Shown: piece by piece, positions 8,830 to 16,302 of the stretch | Layout: each line of letters begins with the position of its first letter | Position numbering within the stretch: position 1 is the first letter of the stretch | Origin: Caulobacter sp. FWC26 | GTDB lineage: Bacteria; Pseudomonadota; Alphaproteobacteria; Caulobacterales; Caulobacteraceae | NCBI RefSeq assembly: GCF_002742645.2 | Contig: NZ_CP033875.1 | Coordinates: 1,116,001-1,180,000 of the forward strand | Length of the DNA: 64,000 nt | Direction: 5' to 3' | The notes under the pieces: generated by a model | The model's database searches: none | What the model saw: only the letters and a program-made list of their open reading frames with translations | Told to the model about the DNA's origin: nothing | Made by a program: the position numbers and the translations under genes

Positions 8830-9393
8830 TTAGATCTTGCCGACCAGGTCCAGCGACGGGGCGAGGGTCTTTTCACCCTCTTCCCACTTGGCCGGGCAGA
8901 CTTCGCCCGGGTGGCTGGCCACGTACTGGGCGGCCTTGATCTTGCGCAGCAGCTCGATGGCGTTGCGGCCGATGCCCTCGGCGGTGACTTCCATGAACTG
9001 GATGACGCCTTGCGGGTCGACCAGGAAGGTGCCGCGGTCGGCCAGGCCGACGCCCGGACGCATGATCTCGAAGTTGTTGGTCACTTGGCCCGACGGATCG
9101 CCGATCATCGTGTACTTGATCTTGCCGATCGCCGGCGAGCTATCGTGCCAGGCCTTGTGCGAGAAGTGGGTGTCGGTCGACACCGCATAGATCTCGACGC
9201 CCAGGCGCGTGAACACGTCGTAGTTATCGGCCAGGTCTTCCAGTTCGGTCGGGCACACGAAGGTGAAGTCGGCCGGATAGAAGAAGAAGACCGACCACTT
9301 GCCCTTCACGTCGGCTTCGGTGACCGTGACGAACTTGCCGTCCTTGTAGGCCTGGGCGGTGAAGGGTTTGATCTCGGTGTTGATCAGCGACAT
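8830..9393 (-). CDS. ahpC: Alkyl hydroperoxide reductase subunit C (2-Cys peroxiredoxin)
   Basis: The protein has 187 residues, the standard AhpC length. The peroxidatic cysteine is C47 in DFTFVCPTE and the resolving cysteine is C166 in [10 protein letters not shown], as in typical 2-Cys enzymes. It reduces hydrogen peroxide, organic peroxides and peroxynitrite in the cytoplasm and is recycled by AhpF encoded downstream. The ATG at 9393 gives the canonical [11 protein letters not shown] and has GGAG upstream; a longer reading frame adds 16 non-family residues. The promoter and OxyR-type site upstream indicate peroxide induction. Confidence 0.97.
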   Translation of the reverse strand: MSLINTEIKPFTAQAYKDGKFVTVTEADVKGKWSVFFFYPADFTFVCPTELEDLADNYDVFTRLGVEIYAVSTDTHFSHKAWHDSSPAIGKIKYTMIGDPSGQVTNNFEIMRPGVGLADRGTFLVDPQGVIQFMEVTAEGIGRNAIELLRKIKAAQYVASHPGEVCPAKWEEGEKTLAPSLDLVGKI

Positions 9394-9424
9394 GAGGCGC
9401 TCCGGTTGGAAAGGATGGGCGCTG

Positions 9425-9488
9425 TCTATAATGCGCCGCACAATCGATCCAATTGATAAAACTTCTGGATGGAATAGGTTTCATCTAT
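9425..9488 (-). promoter_or_regulatory. ahpC promoter with OxyR-type binding site
   Basis: Minus-strand -35 TTGGAT (9447-9452) and -10 TATAGA (9425-9430) are separated by 16 bases. Directly upstream, 9474-9488 is an exact match to the OxyR half-motif ATAG-N-T-NNN-A-N-CTAT. Seven bases away, 9452-9466 is a degenerate second half (ATTG..T...A..TTCT), giving the 15-7-15 spacing of the known OxyR consensus. The site touches the -35, the usual place for activation. Confidence 0.75.
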
Positions 9489-9566
9489 ATTCTGAAGGGG
9501 CTTGATTACGGTCAAGATCCGTCCAGCGTAAGGGCTGGCGCGTATCGCCTCGCAGGAGGTGACCCC

Positions 9567-10076
9567 ATGCTGAACACCGCTTTTGCTCTTTTCGCTCTGG
9601 CCCAGGCTGCTGCAGCGCAACCCCAAACGCCGCTCATCGACCCCGCCCGTCACTATTCGGGGGTCTGGATGGAGGTGGGCCGCACGCCGATGCGCATCAC
9701 CAAGGGCTGCGTAGCCGCCACCACGGTCTACAGGCGCGTTGACGAACGCCGTGTGGCGGTCGAGGACGATTGCCGCCAGGGCGGCGTCGACGGCAAGCGC
9801 AAGGCGATCAAGGGCGACGGCGTCATCGAGGATCCGGGCGTCAACCGCCGCCTCAAGGTTTCATACCTGCCGTTCGTCACCTGGCGCTACGAGGTGCTGG
9901 ATCAGGACCCGGCCGGCGCCTGGTTCATCTCGGCCAGCCCTGACCGCCGCAAAATCTTCCTCTACACGCGTGCGCCAGCCTCGCCCGAGTTGCTGAAGAG
10001 CATGACGGATCGGGCCCGCGCCCTCGGCTACCAAGGCGAGATCGAATACCCGGCGCCGCCGCCCGTCGGGCGGTAG
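9567..10076 (+). CDS. Lipocalin-family protein (Blc-like), secreted
   Basis: The protein has 169 residues. The signal peptide (about 1-18) ends AAAAQ with no lipobox Cys, so unlike E. coli Blc it is probably a soluble periplasmic protein. The lipocalin signature YSGVWMEVGRTP comes soon after, with FVTWRYEVLDQD and WFISASPDRRKIFLYTR later in the barrel. Blc-type lipocalins bind fatty acids or lysophospholipids in envelope stress. GGAGGTGA lies 6 bases before the ATG at 9567, which fixes the start. It is divergent from ahpC, so it may share the oxidative-stress promoter region. Confidence 0.8.
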   Translation: MLNTAFALFALAQAAAAQPQTPLIDPARHYSGVWMEVGRTPMRITKGCVAATTVYRRVDERRVAVEDDCRQGGVDGKRKAIKGDGVIEDPGVNRRLKVSYLPFVTWRYEVLDQDPAGAWFISASPDRRKIFLYTRAPASPELLKSMTDRARALGYQGEIEYPAPPPVGR

Positions 10077-10131
10077 CCGGCGGGCTTCCCTCTGCGTCAC
10101 ACTTTCAGCAAACGCCGTTGTCTGATCTGAT

Positions 10132-10162
10132 CCCTCCCAGGAAAGAACAAAGCCTGGGAGGG
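10132..10162 (+). promoter_or_regulatory. Hairpin hiding the ribosome-binding site of the MAPEG gene
   Basis: CCCTCCCAGG (10132-10141) pairs perfectly with CCTGGGAGGG (10153-10162) over an 11-base A-rich loop. The 3' arm contains the GGGAGG Shine-Dalgarno that precedes the TTG start at 10167. It could be a terminator for the lipocalin gene, but no T-run follows, so translational control is possible. Confidence 0.5.
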
Positions 10163-10166
10163 CGTC

Positions 10167-10583
<417 letters not shown>

Positions 10584-10589
10584 AAAATC

Positions 10590-10707
10590 CGTGTCATCCC
10601 GGCCGTAGCGCGTAGCGCGGAGAGCCGGGACCCCAGGGGCGGCGGGCGCTGCGCGGTTGCAACCCCTGGGTCCCGGATCGGCCCTGCGGGCCGTCCGGGA
10701 TGACACG
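10590..10707. repeat. Intergenic palindromic repeat, copy 1
   Basis: A GC-rich element of about 118 bases starts GTGTCATCCCGG and ends CCGGGATGACAC, with an inner inverted pair GGGACCCCAGGGG / CCCCTGGGTCCC. It is the reverse-complement orientation of the element at 42421. It lies between the convergent MAPEG and nadC genes and can fold into one long cruciform. Confidence 0.85.
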
Positions 10708-10733
10708 TGTTTTTACTAAGGCCCGCCCTGCGC

Positions 10734-11591
10734 CTAGTTGGCGTCCAGCCCAATATCCAGAACCGGCGCCGAGTGCGTCAGCGCCCCGACGCTGATCACG
10801 TCCACGCCGGTCTCGGCGATGGCCCGCACGGTCGTGAGGTTCACCCCGCCGGAAGCCTCCAGCACCGCCCGGTTCTTGGCCAGGGCTACGGCGGCGCGCA
10901 GGTCGGCGAGGCTGAAATTGTCCAGCATCACCACGTCGGGACCGTGCTTGAGGGCCTCTTCCAGTTGGTCGAGACCGTCGACCTCGACCTCGACCTTGAC
11001 GAGGTGGCCGGCGTGGGTCCGGGCGCGGCGCACCGCCTCGCCGACCCCGCCGCAGGCGGCGACGTGGTTGTCCTTGATCAGGATCGCGTCATCCAGGCCA
11101 AAGCGGTGGTTGACCCCACCGCCGCAGCGTACCGCGTACTTCTCCAGCGCCCGCAGGCCTGGGGTGGTCTTGCGGGTGTCGACGATGGTGGCGCCCGTGC
11201 CTTCGACCAGGCGCACATAGGCCCGCGTCAGGGTGGCGATGCCAGACATCCGGCCCAGCAGGTTGAGCCCCGTGCGCTCGGCGATCAGCACGGCGCGGGC
11301 GTTTCCTTCCGCGCGGGCCAGAACCGCGCCCGGCGTGACGTCGGCGCCGTCGGGCGTGACCACTTCGAAGGTGGCGGTCGGGTCCACCGCCGCCAGCGCC
11401 AGCCGCGCGCAAGACAGTCCTGAAACGCGCCCGTCTTGGCGGCTGACCCAGGCGACCGACAGTCGCGCGTCCGCGTCGATGCAGGCCTGCCCGGTGATGT
11501 CTCCCGCACGGCCCAGATCCTCGGCGAGGGCCAGGTCGACGATCGGGCGGACGAGCAGGTCGGGCAGGGGGCTCAAGTCAACGGCAGCCAT
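10734..11591 (-). CDS. nadC: Nicotinate-nucleotide pyrophosphorylase (quinolinate phosphoribosyltransferase)
   Basis: The protein has 285 residues, the normal NadC length. Family motifs are present: TRKTTPGLRALEKYAV and GGVNHRFGLDDAILIKDNH (quinolinate and PRPP site), and late in the chain VSVGALTHSAPVLDIGLD. It converts quinolinate and PRPP to nicotinate mononucleotide, step three of de novo NAD synthesis after NadB and NadA. Its ATG lies inside the 3' end of the TetR gene (19-base overlap), so it is translationally linked to that regulator rather than directly to nadB. nadB lies on the same strand but a plus-strand gene intervenes. Confidence 0.95.
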   Translation of the reverse strand: MAAVDLSPLPDLLVRPIVDLALAEDLGRAGDITGQACIDADARLSVAWVSRQDGRVSGLSCARLALAAVDPTATFEVVTPDGADVTPGAVLARAEGNARAVLIAERTGLNLLGRMSGIATLTRAYVRLVEGTGATIVDTRKTTPGLRALEKYAVRCGGGVNHRFGLDDAILIKDNHVAACGGVGEAVRRARTHAGHLVKVEVEVDGLDQLEEALKHGPDVVMLDNFSLADLRAAVALAKNRAVLEASGGVNLTTVRAIAETGVDVISVGALTHSAPVLDIGLDAN

Positions 11592-12202
11592 TGGGTTTCC
11601 TTCAGGGGCGCGCCGGCGCCCGAAAGCAGAGCTTGGGTGAGGGTGCGGGTGGCGCGGCGGACCTCGACCCCTGCGGCCTCGGGATCGGCCGAGGCGGCCA
11701 CCCGAAGCACGCCCTGAACGAAGGCGCCGAACAGCAGGTGGGCCAGGGCCGGGACGACATCGGGCTCGATCAGGCGCTTGTCGGCCAGATGTCCCAGGGC
11801 GTGGGCGATCAGCCCCACGCCGACCGGCTCCTGCAGAGCGATCCAGCCGTCGACGCCCAGCACGGTCAGGCCATCCACCAGCAGCAGGCGGCGGGCGTCG
11901 GGCGCGTCATAGGCGTCGTAGAGGCGGTCCGCGCCAATGACGATCTCGTCCAGGTGATGGCTGGACTGGCCCATGCTGGCGGTCTCGACCCGGTCGCGGA
12001 CATCGGCCAGCACCGCCTCGCACGCCGCTCGGAACAGGTCGGTCTTGTCCTTGAACTGATAGTAGACCGCCCCCTTTGTCAGGCCGGCGGCGGCGGCGAT
12101 GTCGTCGACCGAGACACCTTCGAAGCCGCGCTCGGCGAACATGGCGCGCGCCTGCGCGATCAGGCGCTGACGGTTGGTGAGCGGGGAATGGCTTGACGTC
12201 AT
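11573..12202 (-). CDS. TetR-family repressor
   Basis: The protein has 209 residues. The N-terminal TetR HTH reads ARAMFAERGFEGVSVDDIAAAAGLTKGAVYYQFKDK, followed by a variable helical ligand domain; ligand unknown. ATG at 12202 gives MTSSHSPLTNRQ. It is divergent from a ferric-reductase-like membrane gene across a 71-base gap containing two copies of a 17-bp palindrome, one covering this start codon. Its 3' end overlaps nadC, so nadC is probably in its transcript. Confidence 0.88.
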   Translation of the reverse strand: MTSSHSPLTNRQRLIAQARAMFAERGFEGVSVDDIAAAAGLTKGAVYYQFKDKTDLFRAACEAVLADVRDRVETASMGQSSHHLDEIVIGADRLYDAYDAPDARRLLLVDGLTVLGVDGWIALQEPVGVGLIAHALGHLADKRLIEPDVVPALAHLLFGAFVQGVLRVAASADPEAAGVEVRRATRTLTQALLSGAGAPLKETQWLPLT

Positions 12203-12235
12203 ACTCACGGTATGATCCTCATACTCTCGGTATGA
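12199..12235. promoter_or_regulatory. Twin TetR operators
   Basis: Two near-identical palindromes, TCATACTCACGGTATGA (12199-12215) and TCATACTCTCGGTATGA (12219-12235), have centres 20 bases apart, two helical turns. The first includes the repressor's own start codon. The layout suggests autorepression and control of the divergent membrane gene. Confidence 0.8.
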
Positions 12236-12273
12236 CAAGCGCCAAGGCGCGCGAAATCCGGGGAGATGGCGAC

Positions 12274-12870
12274 ATGAAGATCTCGACGCCCGCCATGGTG
12301 GCGGCGACCTTTGTGGCGGGCTTGGCGGTCGGCGCGCTCGGCTTCGCGACGGGCGGGGGCTGGACTCTGGACGGCGCCCTGATGGCCACGCGCCTGACGG
12401 CCCGCTTCGCCTTTCCGATCTTTCTGTTGGCCTGGACAGCGTCGGCCTGGGCGACGCTGGTTCCGGGCGGCTGGCGCACGGCGTTGCTGCGCCGGCGTCG
12501 CGCGGTGGGGCTGTCCTTCGCCGCCGCCCACGGCGCGCATCTGGTGTTCATCCTGATCACGCTGCGCATCTTCGGGCATGAGGCGCCGATGATCACCGTC
12601 TATGCGGGGGGCTTTGTCTATCTGATGGTCGCCGCCATGGCCGCGACGTCCCATGACGCTGCGGTGCGCTGGCTGGGCCGCTCGCGCTGGAAGGCCCTGC
12701 ACACGGTGGGCGGGCTGGCGATCCTGCTGGTCTTCACCAACAGCTATGTGGGGCGGCTCAAGTCCATGCCGATGCTGGCGATCCCGGCCCTTGGCCTGAT
12801 CCTGCTGGCGATCGGCGTGAAGCTGGCCGCCTGGCGGAGCCGGCGCGGCCGAGCGGTTCAGGCCGCCTGA
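12274..12870 (+). CDS. Ferric-reductase-like (MsrQ-type) heme membrane protein
   Basis: The protein has 198 residues with about six hydrophobic helices. His residues in AHGAHLVFI and KALHTVGG lie where the ferric-reductase-like transmembrane domain binds b-type heme, and the LLRRRRAVGLSFAAAHG segment is typical of that family. Probably a membrane electron carrier; no separate flavin domain is present. GGGAGA lies 7 bases before the ATG at 12274. It is divergent from and presumably controlled by the TetR gene, and it lies between nadB and nadC against the direction of both. Confidence 0.7.
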   Translation: MKISTPAMVAATFVAGLAVGALGFATGGGWTLDGALMATRLTARFAFPIFLLAWTASAWATLVPGGWRTALLRRRRAVGLSFAAAHGAHLVFILITLRIFGHEAPMITVYAGGFVYLMVAAMAATSHDAAVRWLGRSRWKALHTVGGLAILLVFTNSYVGRLKSMPMLAIPALGLILLAIGVKLAAWRSRRGRAVQAA

Positions 12871-12890
12871 ACGGACGGCGCAGGAAGGGT

Positions 12891-14402
12891 TCAAGCCGCC
12901 CGCCGGCGCAGCGCTCCGGCGGCCTCCAGCGTCACGAAGGTTCGCACAGCCTCGCCGCTGGCCGGGAAGTCAGAGCGATAGTGCCCGCCCCGGCTTTCAC
13001 GCCGGGCGAGGGCGGCGTCGACGATCAGGCGCGCGGCGACCACGGTCGGGCAGGGACCGTGCGCGGCCTCCAGCGCCTCGACCTGGGTGAGCAGGCGGGT
13101 CAGGCCCCAAGCGTCGCGGATCACGCCCGCGTCGCGGCTCATCGCCTGTCGCAAGCCCTGCAGGGCGGCCTCGGGCAGGTCGGGCAGGGGGGCGAGGCTG
13201 ACCGGCTCTTGGCCTGCCGCACCTTCGGTCGCCGCTGCGCGACCGGCGCGGGCCCCGAAGACGGCCGCTTCCAAGAGGCTGTTGGACGCCAGCCGATTCG
13301 CGCCCTGGACGCCGGTCGAGGCGCATTCGCCGGCGGCGTACAGGCCAGCCAGACTAGCGCGGCCGTCAAGATCGGTGGCCACTCCGCCCATGTGATAGTG
13401 GACAGCGGGCGTGACCGGGATCATCGCTTGGCGCGGATCGACGCCGGCGCTCATGCAAGCCTCGAACACAGCCGGGAATTCGTGCGGGAAGTGCTCGCCC
13501 ACGGCCTGTGTGGCGTCGAGGAATGCGCCGCGACCGGCCGCGCGCTCGGCGTGGATCGCACGGGCCACCACGTCGCGCGGCGCCAGTTCCTTGGCCGGGT
13601 GATAATCGGCCATGAAGGCGCGACCGTCGATATTGCGCAGGATCGCGCCCTCGCCGCGCAGGGCCTCGGTGGCCAGGGGGGCGGGATCGCGGCCGATGTC
13701 GATGGCGGTGGGGTGGAACTGCACGAACTCCGGATCGGCGATCATCGCACCGGCCAGCGCGGCCAGGCCCAGACCCTCGCCGCGCACCTGGGCGGGCGTG
13801 GTGGTCACGGCGTAGAGGCCGCCGACGCCGCCGGTCGCAAGGATAACGCTGGGGCTGCGGATCTCGACCAAGGCGCCGTCGATCTCGGCAAGCACGCCAA
13901 CCACGCGGCCGGTGGCGTCTTGCAACAAGCGGCGGGCTCGGGCGCCTTCACGGATGTTGATCGTCGCCGTCGCGCGCACCGCCGCCACGACGGCGGCCAT
14001 GATCGCCGCGCCGGCCCCGTCGCCGCCGACCCGGGCGACGCGAGCCTTGGCGTGGGCGGCTTCCAGGCTGAGGACGAAGCTGTCGTCCGGCTTGCGGTCG
14101 AACGGCGCGCCGAGGGCGGCGAGGTCGCGGACAGCCCGGGGGCCTTCGGTAGTCAGGAGCTCGACGGCTTTGGGATCACACAGACCCGCTCCGGCGGCGA
14201 TGGTGTCGGCGGCGTGCAGCACGGGAGAGTCTTCCGCCGACAGCGCTGCGGCCATCCCGCCCTGAGCCCAGGCGCTGGAGCAGCCGGTCGCCAGCGGCGT
14301 GGGCGACAGCACCAGCGCCGTCTTCGCGGCGAGCGCGGCGGTGAGGCCAGCCAGACCTGCCCCGAGGATGACGGGGCCGTTGAAGATGATGCGTTCGATC
14401 AT
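12891..14402 (-). CDS. nadB: L-aspartate oxidase
   Basis: The protein has 503 residues. FAD-binding GAGLAGLTAAL lies near the N-terminus. Succinate-dehydrogenase-like motifs follow: AWAQGGMAAAL, GEGAILRNIDG, PVHYHMGGVATDLDGR-like AVHYHMGG, and STGVQGANRLASNSLLE. It oxidises L-aspartate to iminoaspartate, the substrate of NadA. ATG at 14402 is preferred, with GGAG 7 bases upstream; a GTG four codons earlier overlaps that Shine-Dalgarno. nadA lies 137 bases upstream on the same strand, with a repeat element between. The 3' end nearly abuts the convergent ferric-reductase-like gene. Confidence 0.95.
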   Translation of the reverse strand: MIERIIFNGPVILGAGLAGLTAALAAKTALVLSPTPLATGCSSAWAQGGMAAALSAEDSPVLHAADTIAAGAGLCDPKAVELLTTEGPRAVRDLAALGAPFDRKPDDSFVLSLEAAHAKARVARVGGDGAGAAIMAAVVAAVRATATINIREGARARRLLQDATGRVVGVLAEIDGALVEIRSPSVILATGGVGGLYAVTTTPAQVRGEGLGLAALAGAMIADPEFVQFHPTAIDIGRDPAPLATEALRGEGAILRNIDGRAFMADYHPAKELAPRDVVARAIHAERAAGRGAFLDATQAVGEHFPHEFPAVFEACMSAGVDPRQAMIPVTPAVHYHMGGVATDLDGRASLAGLYAAGECASTGVQGANRLASNSLLEAAVFGARAGRAAATEGAAGQEPVSLAPLPDLPEAALQGLRQAMSRDAGVIRDAWGLTRLLTQVEALEAAHGPCPTVVAARLIVDAALARRESRGGHYRSDFPASGEAVRTFVTLEAAGALRRRAA

Positions 14403-14535
14403 TTCACTCTCCACTCCCCACCCCCTTGCGGGGAGGGGTTGGGGTGGGGGTGTCGGCGCTGACCTTGAAGGTCACAGCTCACACCCCCATCCGACCGCTG
14501 CGCGGCCACCTTCCCCGCAAGGAGGAAGGAAGCCA
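14403..14535. repeat. Palindromic intergenic repeat in the nadA-nadB gap
   Basis: The gap holds stacked G/C-tract inverted repeats (CCCCACCCCC / GGGGGTGGGG types and CTTCC..GGAAG) of the same style as the element at 30591-30711. It lies inside the presumed nadA-nadB transcript, so it would fold in the mRNA. Confidence 0.6.
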
Positions 14536-14539
14536 CCCG

Positions 14540-15640
14540 TCAAATCAGCTCCACATCCACATGGTGCTTGGCCTTCACCAGGTCGTAACGCGCCGGCACG
14601 GCCGGCGGGGGCAGGTCGATCATGCGCTGCACGGCCAGGCGCGCGCGGTCGAGGATGTCGGCGTCGACCGTGACCTCATACTGCTCGTGCACGAGGGCGT
14701 CGTAGATGTTCTGCAGCGTGATCCGCTTCATGTGCGGGCACATGTTGCAGGGGCCGATGAACTGGGTGGCCGGGCTTTCGGCCTGGACGTTGCTGGCCAT
14801 CGAGCATTCGGTGATCAGCACCACCTGGGCCGGCTTCTTGGCGGCGACATAGTCGTTCATCGCCGCCGTGGAGCCGGCGAAGTCGGCGGCTTCCAGGATC
14901 TCGGCGGGGCATTCGGGGTGAGCCAGCACCTCGGCGCCCGGCCAGGCCGCGCGCATGTCGGCGATGTCCTGGGCGGTGAAACGTTTGTGCACCTCGCAGT
15001 GACCGGCCCAGGCGATGATCTTGACGTCCGTCTGGCGCGCGACGTTGCGGGCCAGGAACTCGTCGGGGATCAGGATGACCTTGTCGGTCCCCCATTCCTT
15101 GGCGGCCCACTCGACCACCTGCACGGCGTTGGCGCTGGTGCAGCAGATGTCGGTCTCGGCCTTCACGTCGGCGGTGGTGTTGACATAGGTCACGACCGGC
15201 ACGCCCGGATAGCGCTGCTTGATCAGCCGCACATCGGCGCCGGTGATCGAGGACGCCAGCGAGCAGCCGGCCTTGAGGTCCGGGATCAGGATCTTTTTCT
15301 GCGGCGACAGGACCTTGCTGGTCTCGGCCATGAAGTGGACGCCGGCCTGGACGATGATCTGGGCGTCGCTCTTGGCGGCTTCCTTGGCCAGCGCCAGGCT
15401 GTCGCCCACGAAGTCGCCCACGCCGTGGAAGATGTCCGGCGTCATGTAGTTGTGAGCCAGGATCGCGGCGTTCTTCTCGCGCTTGAGGCGGTTGATCTCG
15501 ACGATCAGCGGGGCCTGGACGCGCCACTCCATCGGGGTGACGTGATGCTTGACCTTCTCCCAGATCGACGCGGTCTGCGCCTCGATCTCGGCGGTGAATT
15601 CCCCCTTGAACGCGTGGGGGGCGGCGAAGCCGTCAGCCAT
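14540..15640 (-). CDS. nadA: Quinolinate synthase
   Basis: The protein has 366 residues. Cysteines of the [4Fe-4S] site are visible in family contexts: [18 protein letters not shown] and [24 protein letters not shown] and [13 protein letters not shown] are substrate motifs. It condenses iminoaspartate with dihydroxyacetone phosphate to quinolinate. The ATG at 15640 has GGAGG 5 bases upstream, and a longer frame would run through an operator-like palindrome, so this start is favoured. First gene of nadA-nadB; regulated from two palindromes and a sigma-73-like promoter upstream. Confidence 0.95.
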   Translation of the reverse strand: MADGFAAPHAFKGEFTAEIEAQTASIWEKVKHHVTPMEWRVQAPLIVEINRLKREKNAAILAHNYMTPDIFHGVGDFVGDSLALAKEAAKSDAQIIVQAGVHFMAETSKVLSPQKKILIPDLKAGCSLASSITGADVRLIKQRYPGVPVVTYVNTTADVKAETDICCTSANAVQVVEWAAKEWGTDKVILIPDEFLARNVARQTDVKIIAWAGHCEVHKRFTAQDIADMRAAWPGAEVLAHPECPAEILEAADFAGSTAAMNDYVAAKKPAQVVLITECSMASNVQAESPATQFIGPCNMCPHMKRITLQNIYDALVHEQYEVTVDADILDRARLAVQRMIDLPPPAVPARYDLVKAKHHVDVELI

Positions 15641-15651
15641 CTGATCCTCCG

Positions 15652-15672
15652 TTATGCTCAAAGTGAGCATTA
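15652..15672. promoter_or_regulatory. nad operator-like palindrome, proximal
   Basis: Arms TTATGCTCA and TGAGCATTA around a 3-base centre form a 21-bp near-perfect palindrome 12 bases upstream of the nadA ATG, bordering its ribosome-binding site. It shares its sequence with the site at 15734. The regulator is not encoded nearby; an NAD repressor such as NadQ or NrtR is a candidate by context. Confidence 0.7.
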
Positions 15673-15685
15673 CCAGGGCCTCAAA

Positions 15686-15728
15686 AAACGCCGGGACCGT
15701 CTCGGGCGTTCCGATCAGGATCCGGCGT
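15686..15728 (-). terminator. Terminator-like hairpin in the nadA leader (possible attenuator)
   Basis: On the minus strand, ACGCCGG pairs with CCGGCGT across a long loop and is followed by a run of T. The inner AACGCC/GGCGTT pairing is an alternative. No minus-strand gene lies upstream to terminate, so it sits in the nadA leader between the two palindromes. Confidence 0.4.
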
Positions 15729-15733
15729 CGGGG

Positions 15734-15754
15734 TTATGCTAAAAATGAGCATAA
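15734..15754. promoter_or_regulatory. nad operator-like palindrome, distal
   Basis: Arms TTATGCTAA and TGAGCATAA around a 3-base centre; one mismatch from a perfect palindrome and the same consensus as 15652-15672. It lies just downstream of the predicted nadA transcription start, where bound repressor would block RNA polymerase. Confidence 0.7.
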
Positions 15755-15767
15755 CTGACGAGCGACA

Positions 15768-15795
15768 CATATAGCGTCTGCTCGGCGGAAAGCAA
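15768..15795 (-). promoter_or_regulatory. Predicted nadA promoter
   Basis: On the minus strand, TTGCTTT and GCTATATG are 13 bases apart and resemble the Caulobacter housekeeping consensus TTGACGS-N10-14-GCTANAWC. The distal nad palindrome begins about 14 bases downstream. Confidence 0.55.
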
Positions 15796-16302
15796 ACGGG
15801 CTTCTTGGCCGAGCTGACCGCATTTTCCGCTCAAGAGCGCCGCGGGGAGGGGAGGTGAAAGAATTCTTCGCTCCAGGCTGACTAAGTATAGCTAGGTGCG
15901 AGAAAAATTCCTTACAGGCGCGTAATGTGGAAGAAAAATCTCTCAATACGTCCTGGTTCGCGAGAAACGTGCATCCACATCGCGATGTAGCGCCGGGAAA
16001 AGCTGAGCTATCCAATGAAGTATAAGATTTTGGCGCATCGTTTCTCGATGTGAGCGGCGCGCGATCGATATTTGATCTATATCAATAATATTTGGAAATT
16101 ACGGCTAGCGGATCGGTCTATCAATATTAAGTGGAATTAATCATGTGACTTTAATGAGACAGGAATTTTTCATCCCGTTTCATCGCTGTGATGTTTGTTG
16201 ACCTAATTTAGATTCAGTCCGTAGCTCCGGCCGTCTGGCTCCACTTCGAGAGCCTGGGGGCGCACACCAGTTGGTGCGTGGAAATGCTGGGGAGTAACAA
16301 CC
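15796..16302. other. AT-rich intergenic region upstream of the second TonB receptor
   Basis: About 500 bases without a supportable gene. The stretch around 15880-16220 is far richer in A/T than the rest of the window, with tracts such as TTTGATCTATATCAATAATA. The only open frame, on the minus strand, lacks a ribosome-binding site and Caulobacter-like codon use. It probably holds the receptor's promoter and may bind nucleoid proteins or encode a small RNA, but I can identify no specific site. Confidence 0.5.

Noticed and set aside
15734..16015. 93-codon minus-strand open frame in the AT-rich spacer
   Set aside because: No Shine-Dalgarno, un-Caulobacter-like codons and it ends inside the nad operator-like palindrome.
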